Below, piece by piece: positions 34,093-44,725 of a stretch of 64,000 bases of DNA. The notes under the pieces were generated by a model. That model was given only the letters and a program-made list of their open reading frames with translations. It did no database searches and was not told the DNA's origin. The first letter of the stretch is position 1; every line of letters starts with the position of its first letter. This DNA comes from Collybiopsis luxurians FD-317 M1 (taxonomy: Eukaryota; Basidiomycota; Agaricomycetes; Agaricales; Omphalotaceae): assembly GCA_000827265.1 (NCBI GenBank), contig KN834836.1:87057-151056 (forward strand), given 5' to 3'. Both the position numbers and the translations under genes were made by a program.

Positions 34093-34789
34093 ACCTAACC
34101 ACCTACCCGACCCCCCAATAGAGCCATTTGCTGGCAATGTCGCAGACAGTTCCCACATGTTAGTGGCATTGGGTGGAGCAAAGAAGACCGCTCTATAATA
34201 ACCTGCCACACCCTCACTTACCTCGAAAGCAATAAACAGTCCTTCTCTTCCTTCTCCTCGTTGACTACTCATACAAAAGATTTCAAGTTCCATGGCCCTC
34301 TGGTACCGAAGCTGAAAGTGTTGGAACTAGGCATTTGGGATGCCGATAGTTTGCCTCAAACAGGGCTCGTTAGATTGATCTCTTCGCGATGGATACCGAA
34401 TACCGCTAGAAGGGTGGAGATTGGTGTTGACTGTCTGCAGTCATTCAAGCTCAAAATTGCTTCAGGATGGTTGACAGATAGCGCCCGCGAGGAGTTGGAG
34501 TATCTACGACTCGCAGGGCTCTCAGTTCACGTTTCCAAGGAGACGAATGACGATGGGTACTGGGACTGGCATTCTGACAGTGACGACGAGAGCAATTGCT
34601 TGAGTTGTAAAGGAGGTCGATATTGGGGAGATTGAAAGTGTTAGTAGTTGCCTTCTTCGGCCATTCGACTTTTGAGCTAGAGGTGTTTGCTATCGTAGGA
34701 TTACAATCGTTTGTATCAACAGCTATTCTTCATAGCCATGAGATGTCCAGCCAAAACCAAGCCAAAACAGCTACGTACTTGGAGGCTAA

Positions 34790-35520
34790 AAGTCATGTGA
34801 CTGAACCGCTGACGTTGCGGTTCACGAACGAAGCTGATGGTTTCGACGTGAGGAAGAGTAACAGAGGATATAAGTAGCTTGAGCATGTTGTATTCGGTAT
34901 CTTTCTCGTCTCTAGAAAGACAACTGGATAGGGTTCAGAGGTTGGATCCTTGAGGTACGACGTGTCTCGGCTTGCGTTTCGGCGCTATTCGATTGTGGTG
35001 GATATACGAGACGGACAGAAGATTGGGACAGTACTGGAGAGCTCAGGAACGGTTCCATTATCCGCGTCCAGTGTTAAGTGGGTGATTCGTTTCCAAGGAA
35101 ACTTCCCAGAAAATTCGCTTGACCTTCTGGGGACACGATTGAGCGAAAGGTAGCGAAGAGCAGGAGTATCTTGTAGAGTAGAGCTGGGGAAAATCATTAT
35201 CTTTGGCCAATAATCCCAGAGAGCTTGTTTGGAGGATATCGACATGTTTGAGCGAACATAAACGACCGATTGATGATAAAGACTCGAAAAAGTGCTTGGA
35301 AAATTGAGGGCAGGTGAAGGAGACGGCGAGCCATCGATTCGCGTTTTGGACCAGAACAGACACCAAAGGATGCTCATGGTACATGTTAGGGTCATTCAGG
35401 CAATGTTTTACGTCCATATTGATCTGCAGCGTTAGAGGATAGCCTTTGGATCGTAAAAGTTGAAGGCCCACTGGAGCTTCGAGGTCGTAGTCGTTGTTTG
35501 GCACAAACCTTGGAGCAAAT
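34790..35520 (-). pseudogene. Truncated F-box gene fragment, inverted
   Basis: Minus-strand fragment very similar to the middle of the intact F-box gene (about 26570-27250): DYDLEAPVGLQLLRSKGYPL, CPQFSKHFFESLSSIG and FPWKRITHLTLDADN are nearly unchanged. Both gene ends are missing. A small deletion at about 35178 shifts the frame inside the LQDTPALRYL segment, and the fragment stops at the region for SLTTRG. The high similarity suggests a recent duplicate or transposed piece. Confidence 0.85.
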
Positions 35521-35689
35521 ACCAAGATCTTTCATGAGCCTCCGAATTTTCTATAGACTTTCCGAAAGTATGCAGGTTCATACAATCGACTAAAGGCAAA
35601 GCACTTATATCTGAATGCCTGTCACTGAAATTCGCTCTAAACAATCTTTGAAATTACTTCAACAACAAACTGCATAACATCTTCTTTCC

Positions 35690-36004
35690 TGGATCAGCGC
35701 ATTCTACGTGATCCTTTCCAGTCACCATAATCTGGCCGCAAAATTTTTGATCTTACTCTTTACAGCATCTAATTTTTCTTTCTTCCCTTCCTGAGCCTCT
35801 TCGATGATTTTTTCTTCTTTTCCAGGCTAGCTATACGAGCCACCATCCTCTGAAGAGCATCCGGAGTTGCACCCTCCTTCTTCGTCTACTGTTCGCGAAG
35901 CTTCGGCAGGCGAATCGCGGAGGAAATATAGCCACTGAAACTCCCGGATAAAGCGAGATCGTCATACCTTGAGCACAAGTCTCCGAGCTCCTTCTCCAGA
36001 TCGA
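35690..36004 (-). pseudogene. Frameshifted remains of the GTPase A coiled-coil tail
   Basis: Still aligns with the C-terminal coiled coil of GTPase B (compare ELGDLCSRYDDLALSGSF here with ELSNLCERYNHLALSGSF there), but in a frame not connected to the upstream exon. A TAG also stands where copy B has a serine after KLREQ. See the GTPase A entry. Confidence 0.75.
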
Positions 36005-37520
36005 TTATGTCCTTTTCCAGCCCTTGAATTTCCATCTCAGCGCCCACCATAAGTATCTTAATTTTTTCTGCTTCCGTCTTCGCCTCGTCGTGGTCGTGGC
36101 GCTTTGAGAGTCCTCGACGGTCCTTTTGTCGTCTTCGGTTTTCTTATCCCGCTTTAGCAGGTTATAGTGCTGGTGATCCTTAGCAAGGTGTCTACACGCA
36201 ATGCACCGACGCTGCAGGCCGTTACCGGTTGAGTTATAGAGAATGAATCCGACTTTGCAATTTTCTTCGCAGTTGCCACACATCGTGTTGTGCTGGTTTC
36301 CAGCACCTTCTTGCTCGTAGATTATAATCTCATTGATCTTCTGTACCTAGAATATTCCATGAACAACTATCAGTGTCAGTGTAGATTAAGAAATTTCGAG
36401 CGCACTTGGTCCTGAGTATCCTTAGTTACTCGGAGTGCTTGGAGTCTCGCGCACTTCTCCTTCGTCCAGTCCGTGCGTGCAATCGTATTCGAGTTGGTGG
36501 CTTCAATACCAGTTGACATGATGTGTATGTCATCTGTAGGCTGTGCCTTGCACTTGTCGAGGAACTGGAAGATTTGAGAGAGTGTCTTCAGAGTTTTCTT
36601 ATAGCTACTACGAACGCTAATTTCCGTATCCTCGAGGATGCCTTCGTCATAATCTTCTTTGCTTCTCAGCTTCTCCTGATACTTCTTCCACTGCGCCAGC
36701 GGATTGTTAATAGACCACATGGAGACGCTCTGCAGCCTCTCTGGTTGAAGGGAGGACTTTTCAAAATTGAACGAGAGAGGGTCGGTAACCATGGTAAATA
36801 CGAAGGCGGTGTTCTCGATAATGGAATTAGGGAACATGCTAGAGATGACAGTCAAGGCAGACTCAGTAGCATTACCCAGCCGGGGTATAGTGCCATTGGC
36901 AAGGATCAGGATGGCGTCGATGACCTCGAATTTTTCTTTGATAGCGCTAGCAATAATAGCTTGTTTGTGCTCGTTGTCCTTGTCCATACCGCAAGTGTCG
37001 GCCAGACCAGGTGTATCAAGGATTTTAACCACTTTCCCATTTGCGCAAAGGATGACATAGAAGCACGGTTTATTGGTCTGGCTTCCAGCCTGCGATCCTC
37101 CTTGCTCGTTCGAAATGAAATGTGTCTCCCTGAATTCATCAAGCTCAACTCCTGCGCACACATTCGCGAGCAAATTTAGCATCGAAGTCTTCCCAACCCC
37201 AGTTTCGCCTATAAGGATTATGTTGATCTCTGGCTTGTCCCATGACGGCTTCATGGCCATCTTACTTTGTTTGGGAGACCTGAAGCAGCCATCAAATGAA
37301 GGCCTACCATTATCATGAATCGGTAGCAGGTACTCACCTCGGCTCTGTCTGACTTTCAATAACTCTAACTAGGCCATTATCGCGGGCAACGAGCGACTCG
37401 GTCGTACTATTATATAAATGCCATTAGTACGATTCTAAATTCCGGACGAAAGTAGATTTACTTAATAGAAACAGATTTAGCCGGCGGGGAGGGTGTCACA
37501 GTATGACAATTGAGTGCCAT
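36005..37520 (-). CDS. AIG1-type GTPase A, C-terminally truncated
   Basis: Four inferred exons, 37520-37462, 37406-37338, 37279-36406 and 36346-36005, about 447 residues. The G domain shows P-loop GETGVGKTS, the G3 motif DTPGLAD, and a hydrophobic ILILANGT strand, as in AIG1/GIMAP-like GTPases of fungi. The last exon carries a Cys/His cluster (MCGNCEENC, RCIACRH, DHQH) expected to bind zinc. In copy B a long coiled coil follows; here a one-base frameshift before the KTEAEKIKILM segment diverts translation to a stop at 36005. The G domain is intact, so a shortened GTPase is possible. The gene is divergent from the SNTX-like gene, 897 bp apart. Large GTPases of this type often act at membranes, but no function is known here. 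Confidence 0.82.
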
Positions 37521-38417
37521 TGTTGAGGGCTGGCGGTACGAGGGCAAGCTCTTTTTAAGCACAATTTCTACAATTGTCGCAACGTACAACGTGTACACCG
37601 ACCAGATTCCTCTTTGCAATCGATAGGATCATACTTATACCACGCATATACTGCACTTCCAGCCCCATGACCACCTATGAAGGGTCAGGAGTCAGGAGGT
37701 CGAATGAAGATGTGAGATCAGAAGGCGACATACAACCGCCATGCTGAATAGACTTAGAACAGGTCATTGAATTTGAGCCCTGAGGGTCATTTAGCTTCTG
37801 GTTGTCTCTGCTTGGTGAGTCGCTGTATATAGGTAAAAATTTAGTAGCAACCCAGGGCAAAATTGGATATTCGTTGGCTTGAATGACCATACGAGACGCA
37901 AATGAGATGCGCTCAGCGTTGAGCGCCCTGAGCGGACGGGGCAAGATTCTAGGCGAAACAGACAGGCACCTTGGGAAAGCTACTTCAGCAAGGCCCCTCG
38001 TTCTACTTTCTGATCAATCGAGGAGGCTACATGAGTTGTCGTTCTGCGCTGCCAGTTCTGCGTCCATAGTTCGCGTGGGTACAGAAGCCGGCGATTTAAT
38101 TTGGATAATTTTGAGACGTACAACAGATTCCAGATATTGATCGGCATGAGGAAAACATGAGGAATGCAAGGTGAAATGAATGTACTTTCGAGATTCAAGC
38201 AAGCGCGCGCGGTATTCATACATGTATTCCAGCCATGTTTCGACGGTGGGGCACCTGCTTGCATTCTTCACGGGACTGGAAGTACTACTTTAAAACTGAT
38301 CATGTCCCCCCTCAAAATTTGCAGTCGCTAAACAACCCAATTCGCTAGCGCAGTGAAGTGCGTACCTGTTTCGAAACCCGTGGACTCGAATTCATAATAT
38401 CTCTACAGTCTAAGACC
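37521..38417. promoter_or_regulatory. Divergent region between GTPase A and SNTX-like gene
   Basis: Head-to-head spacer of 897 bp. The part nearest GTPase A (to about 37680) is similar to the upstream region of GTPase B (44726-44930), so promoter and gene were duplicated together. No gene in between; no TATA box placed with confidence. Confidence 0.5.
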
Positions 38418-40520
38418 ATGGGGCTTACAACAGATGAAATGGAACTTCCTGCCTTGGGGCGAGCTGCCTTCCTCGGTCAGCTTTATAACGCTTCCTCAGA
38501 GCATTTCGTTAATTTACAACTCTTCGACAACAAGATAGCGGAGAAAAAGCAGATTGTCCTAAACCCATCCAATAACATCGAATATCATGACATTAAAACA
38601 ATCTCTGATCGTACCAACGCTCTCGATATCAATGCCGGATTATCCATTGGCATTCTCTCTGGGTTGATTGAGCTGAAGGGCTCGGGGCAGTACCTCGACA
38701 CAAGCAAATCAAATGTGGCCACACGTGAAGTCTCAATGATTTGCTTAACCCGCAAGCAGGTAGAGAGGCTACAGCTCGGGGTCAACGAGGTGATCTCCCT
38801 GAGAGCGTATAACAGGGCAGTCAAGGCAGGGGCGACCCACGTCGTCACGGCCATTACATATGGCGGTACGCTCATTATGAATATCATCAAAAAAGCATCT
38901 AGCTCCGAAAAGCAAACCAAAATACACGGCGAGTTCTCTGCATCGGTGATGAAGCAAATGGCATCCAAGTTCTCTTTAGAGGGCAAAGCATCTGTTGATA
39001 GCGATGTCAATTCCAAGGATATCACCGAAAGCTGCGACTTTCAATGCTACGGCGACTTTGCTATCTCCAGCCAAGACAATCCTACTACAGTTGGTGATAT
39101 GTTCGAGCTTGCAAAGAAATGGCCGTCACTTATCGGGAATGGGGTCCCTGTTCAGATCACCGTGACACCGCTCGACCAATTTGTAGATGATTCGGTTGAG
39201 GCCAAACTTCTGCACGAGCTTGAAGCTGACCAGCTTTATGATATCCTGATGGCTTACGATATTATATATGGATTTGCTGCAAGGAGAGCTAGAATTTTGG
39301 CGGCTCTGGAAACGGGGCCTGGTAGACTCTCTGTCTGCTGCCCGACCTTCATGAAAAGCTGCCGAAAGCGTAAGAATACCTCTGACGGCATTCTTGGGCG
39401 TTCTAGAAAAGCATTAGCTCAATACCTAGTCAAATTCCGCAATGGAGGGGAGGAGGGTGCCGGTGAAACAACAGCGGATTTCTTGAACGGCGTCAAGGAG
39501 GGATTGGAAGACCATTTAAAGGGCTGTACTGAGGATGAATCAATTTTGAGTCTTCTAGGAAGTATGCTGGTCCTGTCGGAGAAGTGCAAAGCACCGCTCG
39601 CCACTATTAATGAGCTTCCCACCCTCATGACACAAGCAAACCGTCGTATGCTCGGCGTCATCCTCATTCCTCCGTCCCCTAACCTCAACGGTGCTATCAA
39701 CATCTATAATTCTTTGGTCGTGATTATTCAGCGCTGGAGAGTAGAGGAAGACAAGAAGGCCTCGGAAAAAGATGGCAATTCACAGGACACAATGTTCGTA
39801 TCATTCTACTGTGATGAAACCCTTACAACAGACCTTTTGAAGTTGGATGGGAAGAAATGTGTGCTTCGTAAGGCACTCAATGGTTTCGCCCAAACTGGTG
39901 ATAAACCAGCTTACCTTGGCCCAAGCACTGATGATCCCCGATTCGTGTACTACGGAGCATTACCCACCAATCCGCTGCAGGCTCCACAGTTCGATTGGTC
40001 GCAGGTCAATGAAGATGGTTGGGCATTCTTTCATAACGAGAGGGACTCATATCACTACGTCGGTCAAGTCCTTGGCGGGAAGCGACACGGCAGAGGGACA
40101 GTCACCTATGCTGATCTGTCGACATACACAGGTGATTGGTGGATGGATAAAAGGCACGGAGAAGGTGTCCTTGTGAAGAAGTCTGAGCGGACATCTGGTA
40201 TTTTCCTTGATGACCAGTATTACTCCGACGGCATTATCATCGCCCTCACTATATATGCCAATCGCGTCCCCGTCGGAGCAGCCAAAGTACCATTGCGTCG
40301 GAGGGACTCGGCTACGGCGCATGTACGCAGGATTGGTACCATGCTTAAATGGACAGACGCAGATGAATACAAGGTAACTGTCGAGTGTACTGGCCATCAG
40401 AATGAGACCCTGGAAATAATCGTCGTTGGAAAATTAATCAAGGCTGGACAGGATAAGACATATACCCAAAGTTGGCCGTTGGAACATGGCATTGAGCTAA
40501 AGGCCGAAAGGAGGAAGTAA
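38418..40520 (+). CDS. SNTX (stonustoxin)/MACPF-like protein with MORN repeats
   Basis: Single-exon gene, 700 residues from ATG 38418. The N-terminal half resembles the SNTX family, whose fish members have a MACPF/CDC-like pore-forming fold: ELPALGRAAFLGQLYNA is the family opening, followed by segments such as LSIGILSGLIELKGSGQYLD and LRAYNRAVKAGATHVVTAI. A helical middle part contains ELEADQLYDIL. A later segment around residue 460 (MFVSFYCDETL) may correspond to the thioredoxin-like domain of SNTX. About residues 546-588 contain two MORN units (YVGQVLGGKRHGRG, then YTGDWWMDKRHGEG). No signal peptide. A MORN region suggests membrane-lipid or protein contact. Fungal homologues are uncharacterised and toxicity cannot be inferred. 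A decayed relative lies at 23.6 kb, and AIG1-type GTPases flank it. Confidence 0.82.
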   Translation: MGLTTDEMELPALGRAAFLGQLYNASSEHFVNLQLFDNKIAEKKQIVLNPSNNIEYHDIKTISDRTNALDINAGLSIGILSGLIELKGSGQYLDTSKSNVATREVSMICLTRKQVERLQLGVNEVISLRAYNRAVKAGATHVVTAITYGGTLIMNIIKKASSSEKQTKIHGEFSASVMKQMASKFSLEGKASVDSDVNSKDITESCDFQCYGDFAISSQDNPTTVGDMFELAKKWPSLIGNGVPVQITVTPLDQFVDDSVEAKLLHELEADQLYDILMAYDIIYGFAARRARILAALETGPGRLSVCCPTFMKSCRKRKNTSDGILGRSRKALAQYLVKFRNGGEEGAGETTADFLNGVKEGLEDHLKGCTEDESILSLLGSMLVLSEKCKAPLATINELPTLMTQANRRMLGVILIPPSPNLNGAINIYNSLVVIIQRWRVEEDKKASEKDGNSQDTMFVSFYCDETLTTDLLKLDGKKCVLRKALNGFAQTGDKPAYLGPSTDDPRFVYYGALPTNPLQAPQFDWSQVNEDGWAFFHNERDSYHYVGQVLGGKRHGRGTVTYADLSTYTGDWWMDKRHGEGVLVKKSERTSGIFLDDQYYSDGIIIALTIYANRVPVGAAKVPLRRRDSATAHVRRIGTMLKWTDADEYKVTVECTGHQNETLEIIVVGKLIKAGQDKTYTQSWPLEHGIELKAERRK

Positions 40521-40955
40521 GTTCAATAAACATATCCTTCAAGTTCGCTCATCCCATGGATGTTTCTTCGTGTAATGTGTACCTTACTTCAGGATAGGAT
40601 GGGATATATAAGTATTGTACTGGCGAAGCTCTGATTCCCTAGTCAGAATCAATTTGTCACATTGTCCAAGTCTACATTTGAAATGATTTTGAGGTACTTC
40701 AGTGTGAGAGTCTTGTGCCAAAGCAACCAGAATATGGAGCAAAAATAGCAACGAGCCCAAGCACTGGTGTTGAGTCCACTCATGTGACCAACACCTTGCT
40801 TGCCACTTCAAGTTACCCATTGTCGGCCGAGGCAGCAGTTGGTATTTTTGTTGGGGAAATTGTCGGAACCCTGGTACTAATAGCAAATGCACAGGTCAAT
40901 TGCACTGAGGATTCATTGACCAGTACATACTTTATATACAGAAAATGTAGATAGG
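40521..40955. other. 3' flank of SNTX-like gene, no gene seen
   Basis: Contains short ORFs only (for example 40715-40954) without family resemblance. Confidence 0.4.
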
Positions 40956-42290
40956 CTAAATAAAATAAGCTATCAAGGCTATCCTAAGCACAGCAAAGGC
41001 AGAAAACAAATATGCAAGCGATCCAATTGAAACCTGTTCCACTGTTATCTCCAACAATTTTACCAAATACTCTAACTCCTGGTGTGTATCCACCCTCAGC
41101 TTTCCAGTAGAGACATGAAACCTAAATGAACACAAACATTCAATGCCATTGCCAATATACATCCAGTGAGCTGGATCTGGAACCCAGCGGGACATCAGCA
41201 TCCCCACTAGCTACATTTCATTCAAATATCTTGCGTCCCAAACTCCAATGGCCCTTTACAACTTATGCGGCAGTTTGAATGCAGGTCGAGGACAGTGTAA
41301 ACATTCTAGGAATGGGTGAGAAAGGGTGATGCACCTAACTCCCTGGTCTAAAGGCGCCCATGAATGACCAGATTCTGCAGCTGAGGCCAATGATCAAGTA
41401 CGAGTATCAGGATCCCCGTCTGATATCGGAATGGCTTTGATCTCCAATGTGGTGATGCGACTCGAACGATTCAAGATTGAATGCAAACTGAATGCTTCTT
41501 GTGGCCAAGTTCTGGAGAACAGATGTAGATTCAAGACCTCCACCTTGGGGTTCTGGAGTCATTCTACGAACTGGCGATGCTAATTGGGGCAAAAAACAGT
41601 GACTTGATGATATCAGAGCCTCGAGTCGTCAAGCTGATGGTCTCTGCGCGAGGAAGAGTGGGAGAGAGGATATAAGCAGCTCGAGCATGTTGTATCCGGT
41701 ATCTTTCTCGTCTCCGGAAAGACATATTGATAGGGTTCGGAGGTTGGATTCTTGAGGTACGATATCTCCCGGGCAGCGTTTCGGCACTATTCAATTGTGA
41801 TGGACATTCGTATATGAGACGGATGGGATATTGGGACAGTACTGAAGAGCTCAGAAAACACGTTATCCGTGTCCGGCATTGAGTAAGTAATCTGTTTCCA
41901 AGGAAATTTCCCAGATAATTTACTTGACTTTTTTGGGACATGATTGAGCGAAAGAGAATGAAGGGCAGGAACATCTAGTAGCAAGTTGAGCTGGGGGAGA
42001 GCATTATTTTTGGTCGGAGGCCCCAGAGAGCTTGTCTGGAGAATTTGAGCGAGAATAGGTACCCGCGGATGACAAAGGCCCGAAAATGTGCTTGGATAGG
42101 ATAGGATAGGATATTAAATTATACTGGGGAGGTCCAATTCCTGAACGACCAGTTTACCATACTACTATACATTACAACACTTCCATTGTACAATGTACAG
42201 CTATGGAACACACACAAAAATTGAGGGCAAATGAAAGAGACAAATATACGTTTTGAACCACAAAGGGGCCCATATCGGATCATGACTTAT
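40956..42290 (-). pseudogene. F-box gene copy 3, heavily decayed
   Basis: Minus-strand blocks match the intact F-box gene in order: the SRWVPDPAHW region at 41207-40956, the region of the TTRGSDIIKSLF segment near 41640-41590, and FPWKQITYSMPDTDN near 41910. There are stops and frameshifts between blocks. An insertion of about 120 bp sits at 42095-42215. The N-terminal F-box itself is missing. Confidence 0.8.
42094..42215. mobile_element. Small insertion with GGATA microsatellite end
   Basis: The F-box sequence GTGCTTGG-AAAATTGAGGG, contiguous in the other copies, is split here by about 120 bp. The left end is four GGATA units (42094-42113), the right end is (AC)n followed by A-rich sequence, and CATTGTACAATG at 42184-42195 is a perfect palindrome. 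A simple-repeat tail is typical of SINE-like insertions, but no clear pol III promoter is present. Element class is uncertain. Confidence 0.5.
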
Positions 42291-42849
42291 TTGCCGATAC
42301 CCCTAATGTATAATGTCCACTGTCTGTTAATTGCCATCAGTATCTGCTAATCGTCCGTTAATGGCCAGTAGTGATCGTGAGGCTAGCGCAGACAACTCAC
42401 ACTTTCGACGTTTGAGTGAGTTTTAGTGAATCTTACATTGAGAACAACGGTGACGCCAGACAATAATAATAGTAAACGGCGCCGCTGGTAGTAATTCCAG
42501 CGGTGGCCCCATAAAGGAAACCACCGGTCTCATGCTACCACTACAGATCGGTAGACTACTGTAGCAGTACAGAAATGTTAACGAGCCCAGATACATGTTC
42601 CATGCGACCGGGTAGCAGGAAAGTAAAAATTATTCAAATCTTAGCCTTCTTCCTCGCTGTCTGTCCCGTAATCGAACCCTTCACCTCCAATGTACTTGAT
42701 GCATGAAGTTTCACGCTCTCTCAATTCCGAAAATTGCCTCCATATCAATCGTATATTGTAGATCTCATTTTTTAAATGCAAGATGGGTTGACCAGTGTAT
42801 CACGGTGCGTAGCCATCGAATGGTCAATTTCCCAATTGCCCGTTCGGCA
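42291..42849. other. Intergenic region, no gene seen
   Basis: Contains a GC-rich, partly self-complementary stretch (about 42478-42600: GGCGCCGCTGG...CCAGCGGTGGCC and ACCACCGGT) but no ORF or RNA gene that I recognise. Confidence 0.4.
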
Positions 42850-44725
42850 CTAGTAGTAGGACGGCCCCCTTGGCCCGAGATTTATCAAATTATCCCTCAC
42901 AGTAGCCAATATCCCTTGCTGAGCCTCTTCGATAATCTTTTTCTTCTTTTCCAACTTCTCTATACGATCTGCCATTCTCTGAAGAGCATCCGGAGGCGCT
43001 CCTTCCTTCTTCATCGACTGTTCGCGAAGTTTCAGAAGACGAATTGCGGAGAAAATATAGCCGATGAAACTCCCAGATAGAGCAAGATGGTTATACCTCT
43101 CGCACAAGTTAGAGAGCTCCTTCTCCAGGCTAGCTACGTCCTCCTCCAGCCCTGTAATCTCTTTCTCGACCTTCTCCATGAGTATCTTTATTTGGTCCGC
43201 TTCCGTCTTCGCCGCGTTGTAACGCTTCTTGGCTTCTACGTCGGTCTTTGGTTCGGCTTTGATTCTCTCGACCCACTTCGACCTGTGATGTTGATGATCC
43301 GCAGCAGAATGCCCACACTTGTGGCATTGACTCTGCAGACCATGACCAAATGAGTACCGAAAGGCGAAACACTTGTTGCCTAGGGCCCCTCGGTCCAGAG
43401 TGAAACCGGCTCTGCATTTCTCGTGACAGTTGTTGTAACAACCGCCAGCAATGCACAATGTGTTGTACTCCGTACCGGTGTTTTCATGCTCGTGAAATGG
43501 CTTTTTGATGATCTCCTCATACGCCTCATTCATCTTCTTCACCTAGAATATACAGGGTCAGATATCGGGGTCAAATGTACGCAGTTCATAAAAATCGCAA
43601 GCGCACTTGGTCCTGAGCATTTTTGTTTGTCCAGAGTTGTTTGAGTTTTGCACGCATAGCTTCTGATTGGTCCATGCGTGCAATCACATTCGAGATGGCA
43701 GCTTCAATATCGGTAGATATGAGATAGAGATTATGTATCTCTTTTGTAGGCTGTATGTTGCACTTATCAAGGAACTGGAAGATTTGAGAAAGCGTCCTGA
43801 GGGTTTTCTTGTAGCTGCTGCGGACGGTTTCTTCCATCTCCTCGAGCATTTCATCGTCATACTCCATTTTGTTGCTCAGCTTCTCCTGATACTTCTTCCA
43901 CTGGGCCAGCGGATTGTTGATTGACCACATTTTAGCACTCTGCAGCTTTTCTGGATGAAGCGAAGACCTTTCAAAATTGAACGAGAGAGGATCGGGAACC
44001 ATGGTGAATACAAAGGCGATGTTATCGATAATGGAATAAGGGAACATGCCAGAGATGACAGTCAAGGCATACTCAGTGGGAGCACCCAGCCGGGGTATAG
44101 TGCCATTGGCAAGGATCAGGACGGCGTCGATGATCTCGAAATTTTCTTTGATAGCGTTAGCGATAGCTTGTTTGTGCTCATTATCCTTGTCAATACCGCG
44201 CGTGTCGGCCAGACCGGGTGTATCAAGGATTTTAACCACTTTCCCATTTGCGCAAGGGATGACATAGAAATGCGGTTTATTGGTCTGGCTTCCAGCCTGC
44301 GATCCTCCTTGCTCGTTTGAGATGACATGAGTCTCCTTGAATTCATCAAGCTCGATCCCTGCGCACACATTCGCGAGCAAATTTAGCATCGAAGTCTTCC
44401 CAACCCCAGTTTCGCCTATGAGGATTATGTTGATCTCTGGCTTGTTCCATGGCTTAACGGTCATCTTCCTTTCTTTGGGGGATCTGAGGCAGCCATCAAC
44501 TAAAGGCCTACCATTATCATGAATCGGTAGCAGGTACTCACCGCAGCTCTGAGAGACTTGCAATAACTCCAGCTAGGTCACTATCGCGGGCAACGAGCGA
44601 TCCGGTCGTGCTAATTATATAAGTGCCATTAGTAAGATTCTAAATTCCGGATGAAAGCAGATTTACTTGATAGAAACAGATTTAGCCGGCAGGGAGGGTG
44701 TTACAATAGGACGATTGAGGGCCAT
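42850..44725 (-). CDS. AIG1-type GTPase B with zinc cluster and coiled coil
   Basis: Four inferred exons, 44725-44667, 44610-44542, 44483-43607 and 43542-42850, about 565 residues; exon lengths 59 and 69 equal those of GTPase A. The N-terminus MALNRPIVTPSLPAKSVSI leads into the G domain: P-loop GETGVGKTS, switch/G3 DTPGLAD, ILANGT strand. Around residues 340-410 lies a Cys/His cluster (CIAGGCYNNCHEKC, KCFAF, QCHKCGHSAADHQHH) likely to bind zinc. A coiled coil follows (ILMEKVEKEITGLEEDVASL, then IEKLEKKKKIIEEAQ). This is the intact form of the architecture broken in copy A. GTP-dependent oligomerisation at a membrane is inferred from GIMAP/AIG1 relatives only. Confidence 0.88.

Larger units (their letters stand above)
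32405..34635 (+). pseudogene. F-box gene copy 2, broken and interrupted
   Basis: Relative of the intact F-box gene at 27664. ATG 32405 opens a good N-terminus (coiled coil, then LLPAELLEHIFSFCCSS and PFTLSSVCTQWH). A TGA at 32927-32929 replaces a CGA arginine codon, sequence continues in frame to about 33290, then a frameshift and further stops follow. After about 33830, where the LVIHEC segment should continue, roughly 440 bp of foreign sequence intervenes, including telomere-like repeats. The C-terminal part resumes at about 34280 with FHGPLVPKLK and runs to an acidic end at 34635. Not able to encode a full protein. Confidence 0.85.

Noticed and set aside
36523..37179. 218-codon plus-strand ORF opposite GTPase A
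   Set aside because: Antisense to the G domain with its P-loop and DTPG motif. A related antisense reading appears opposite GTPase B, which only mirrors the coding conservation.
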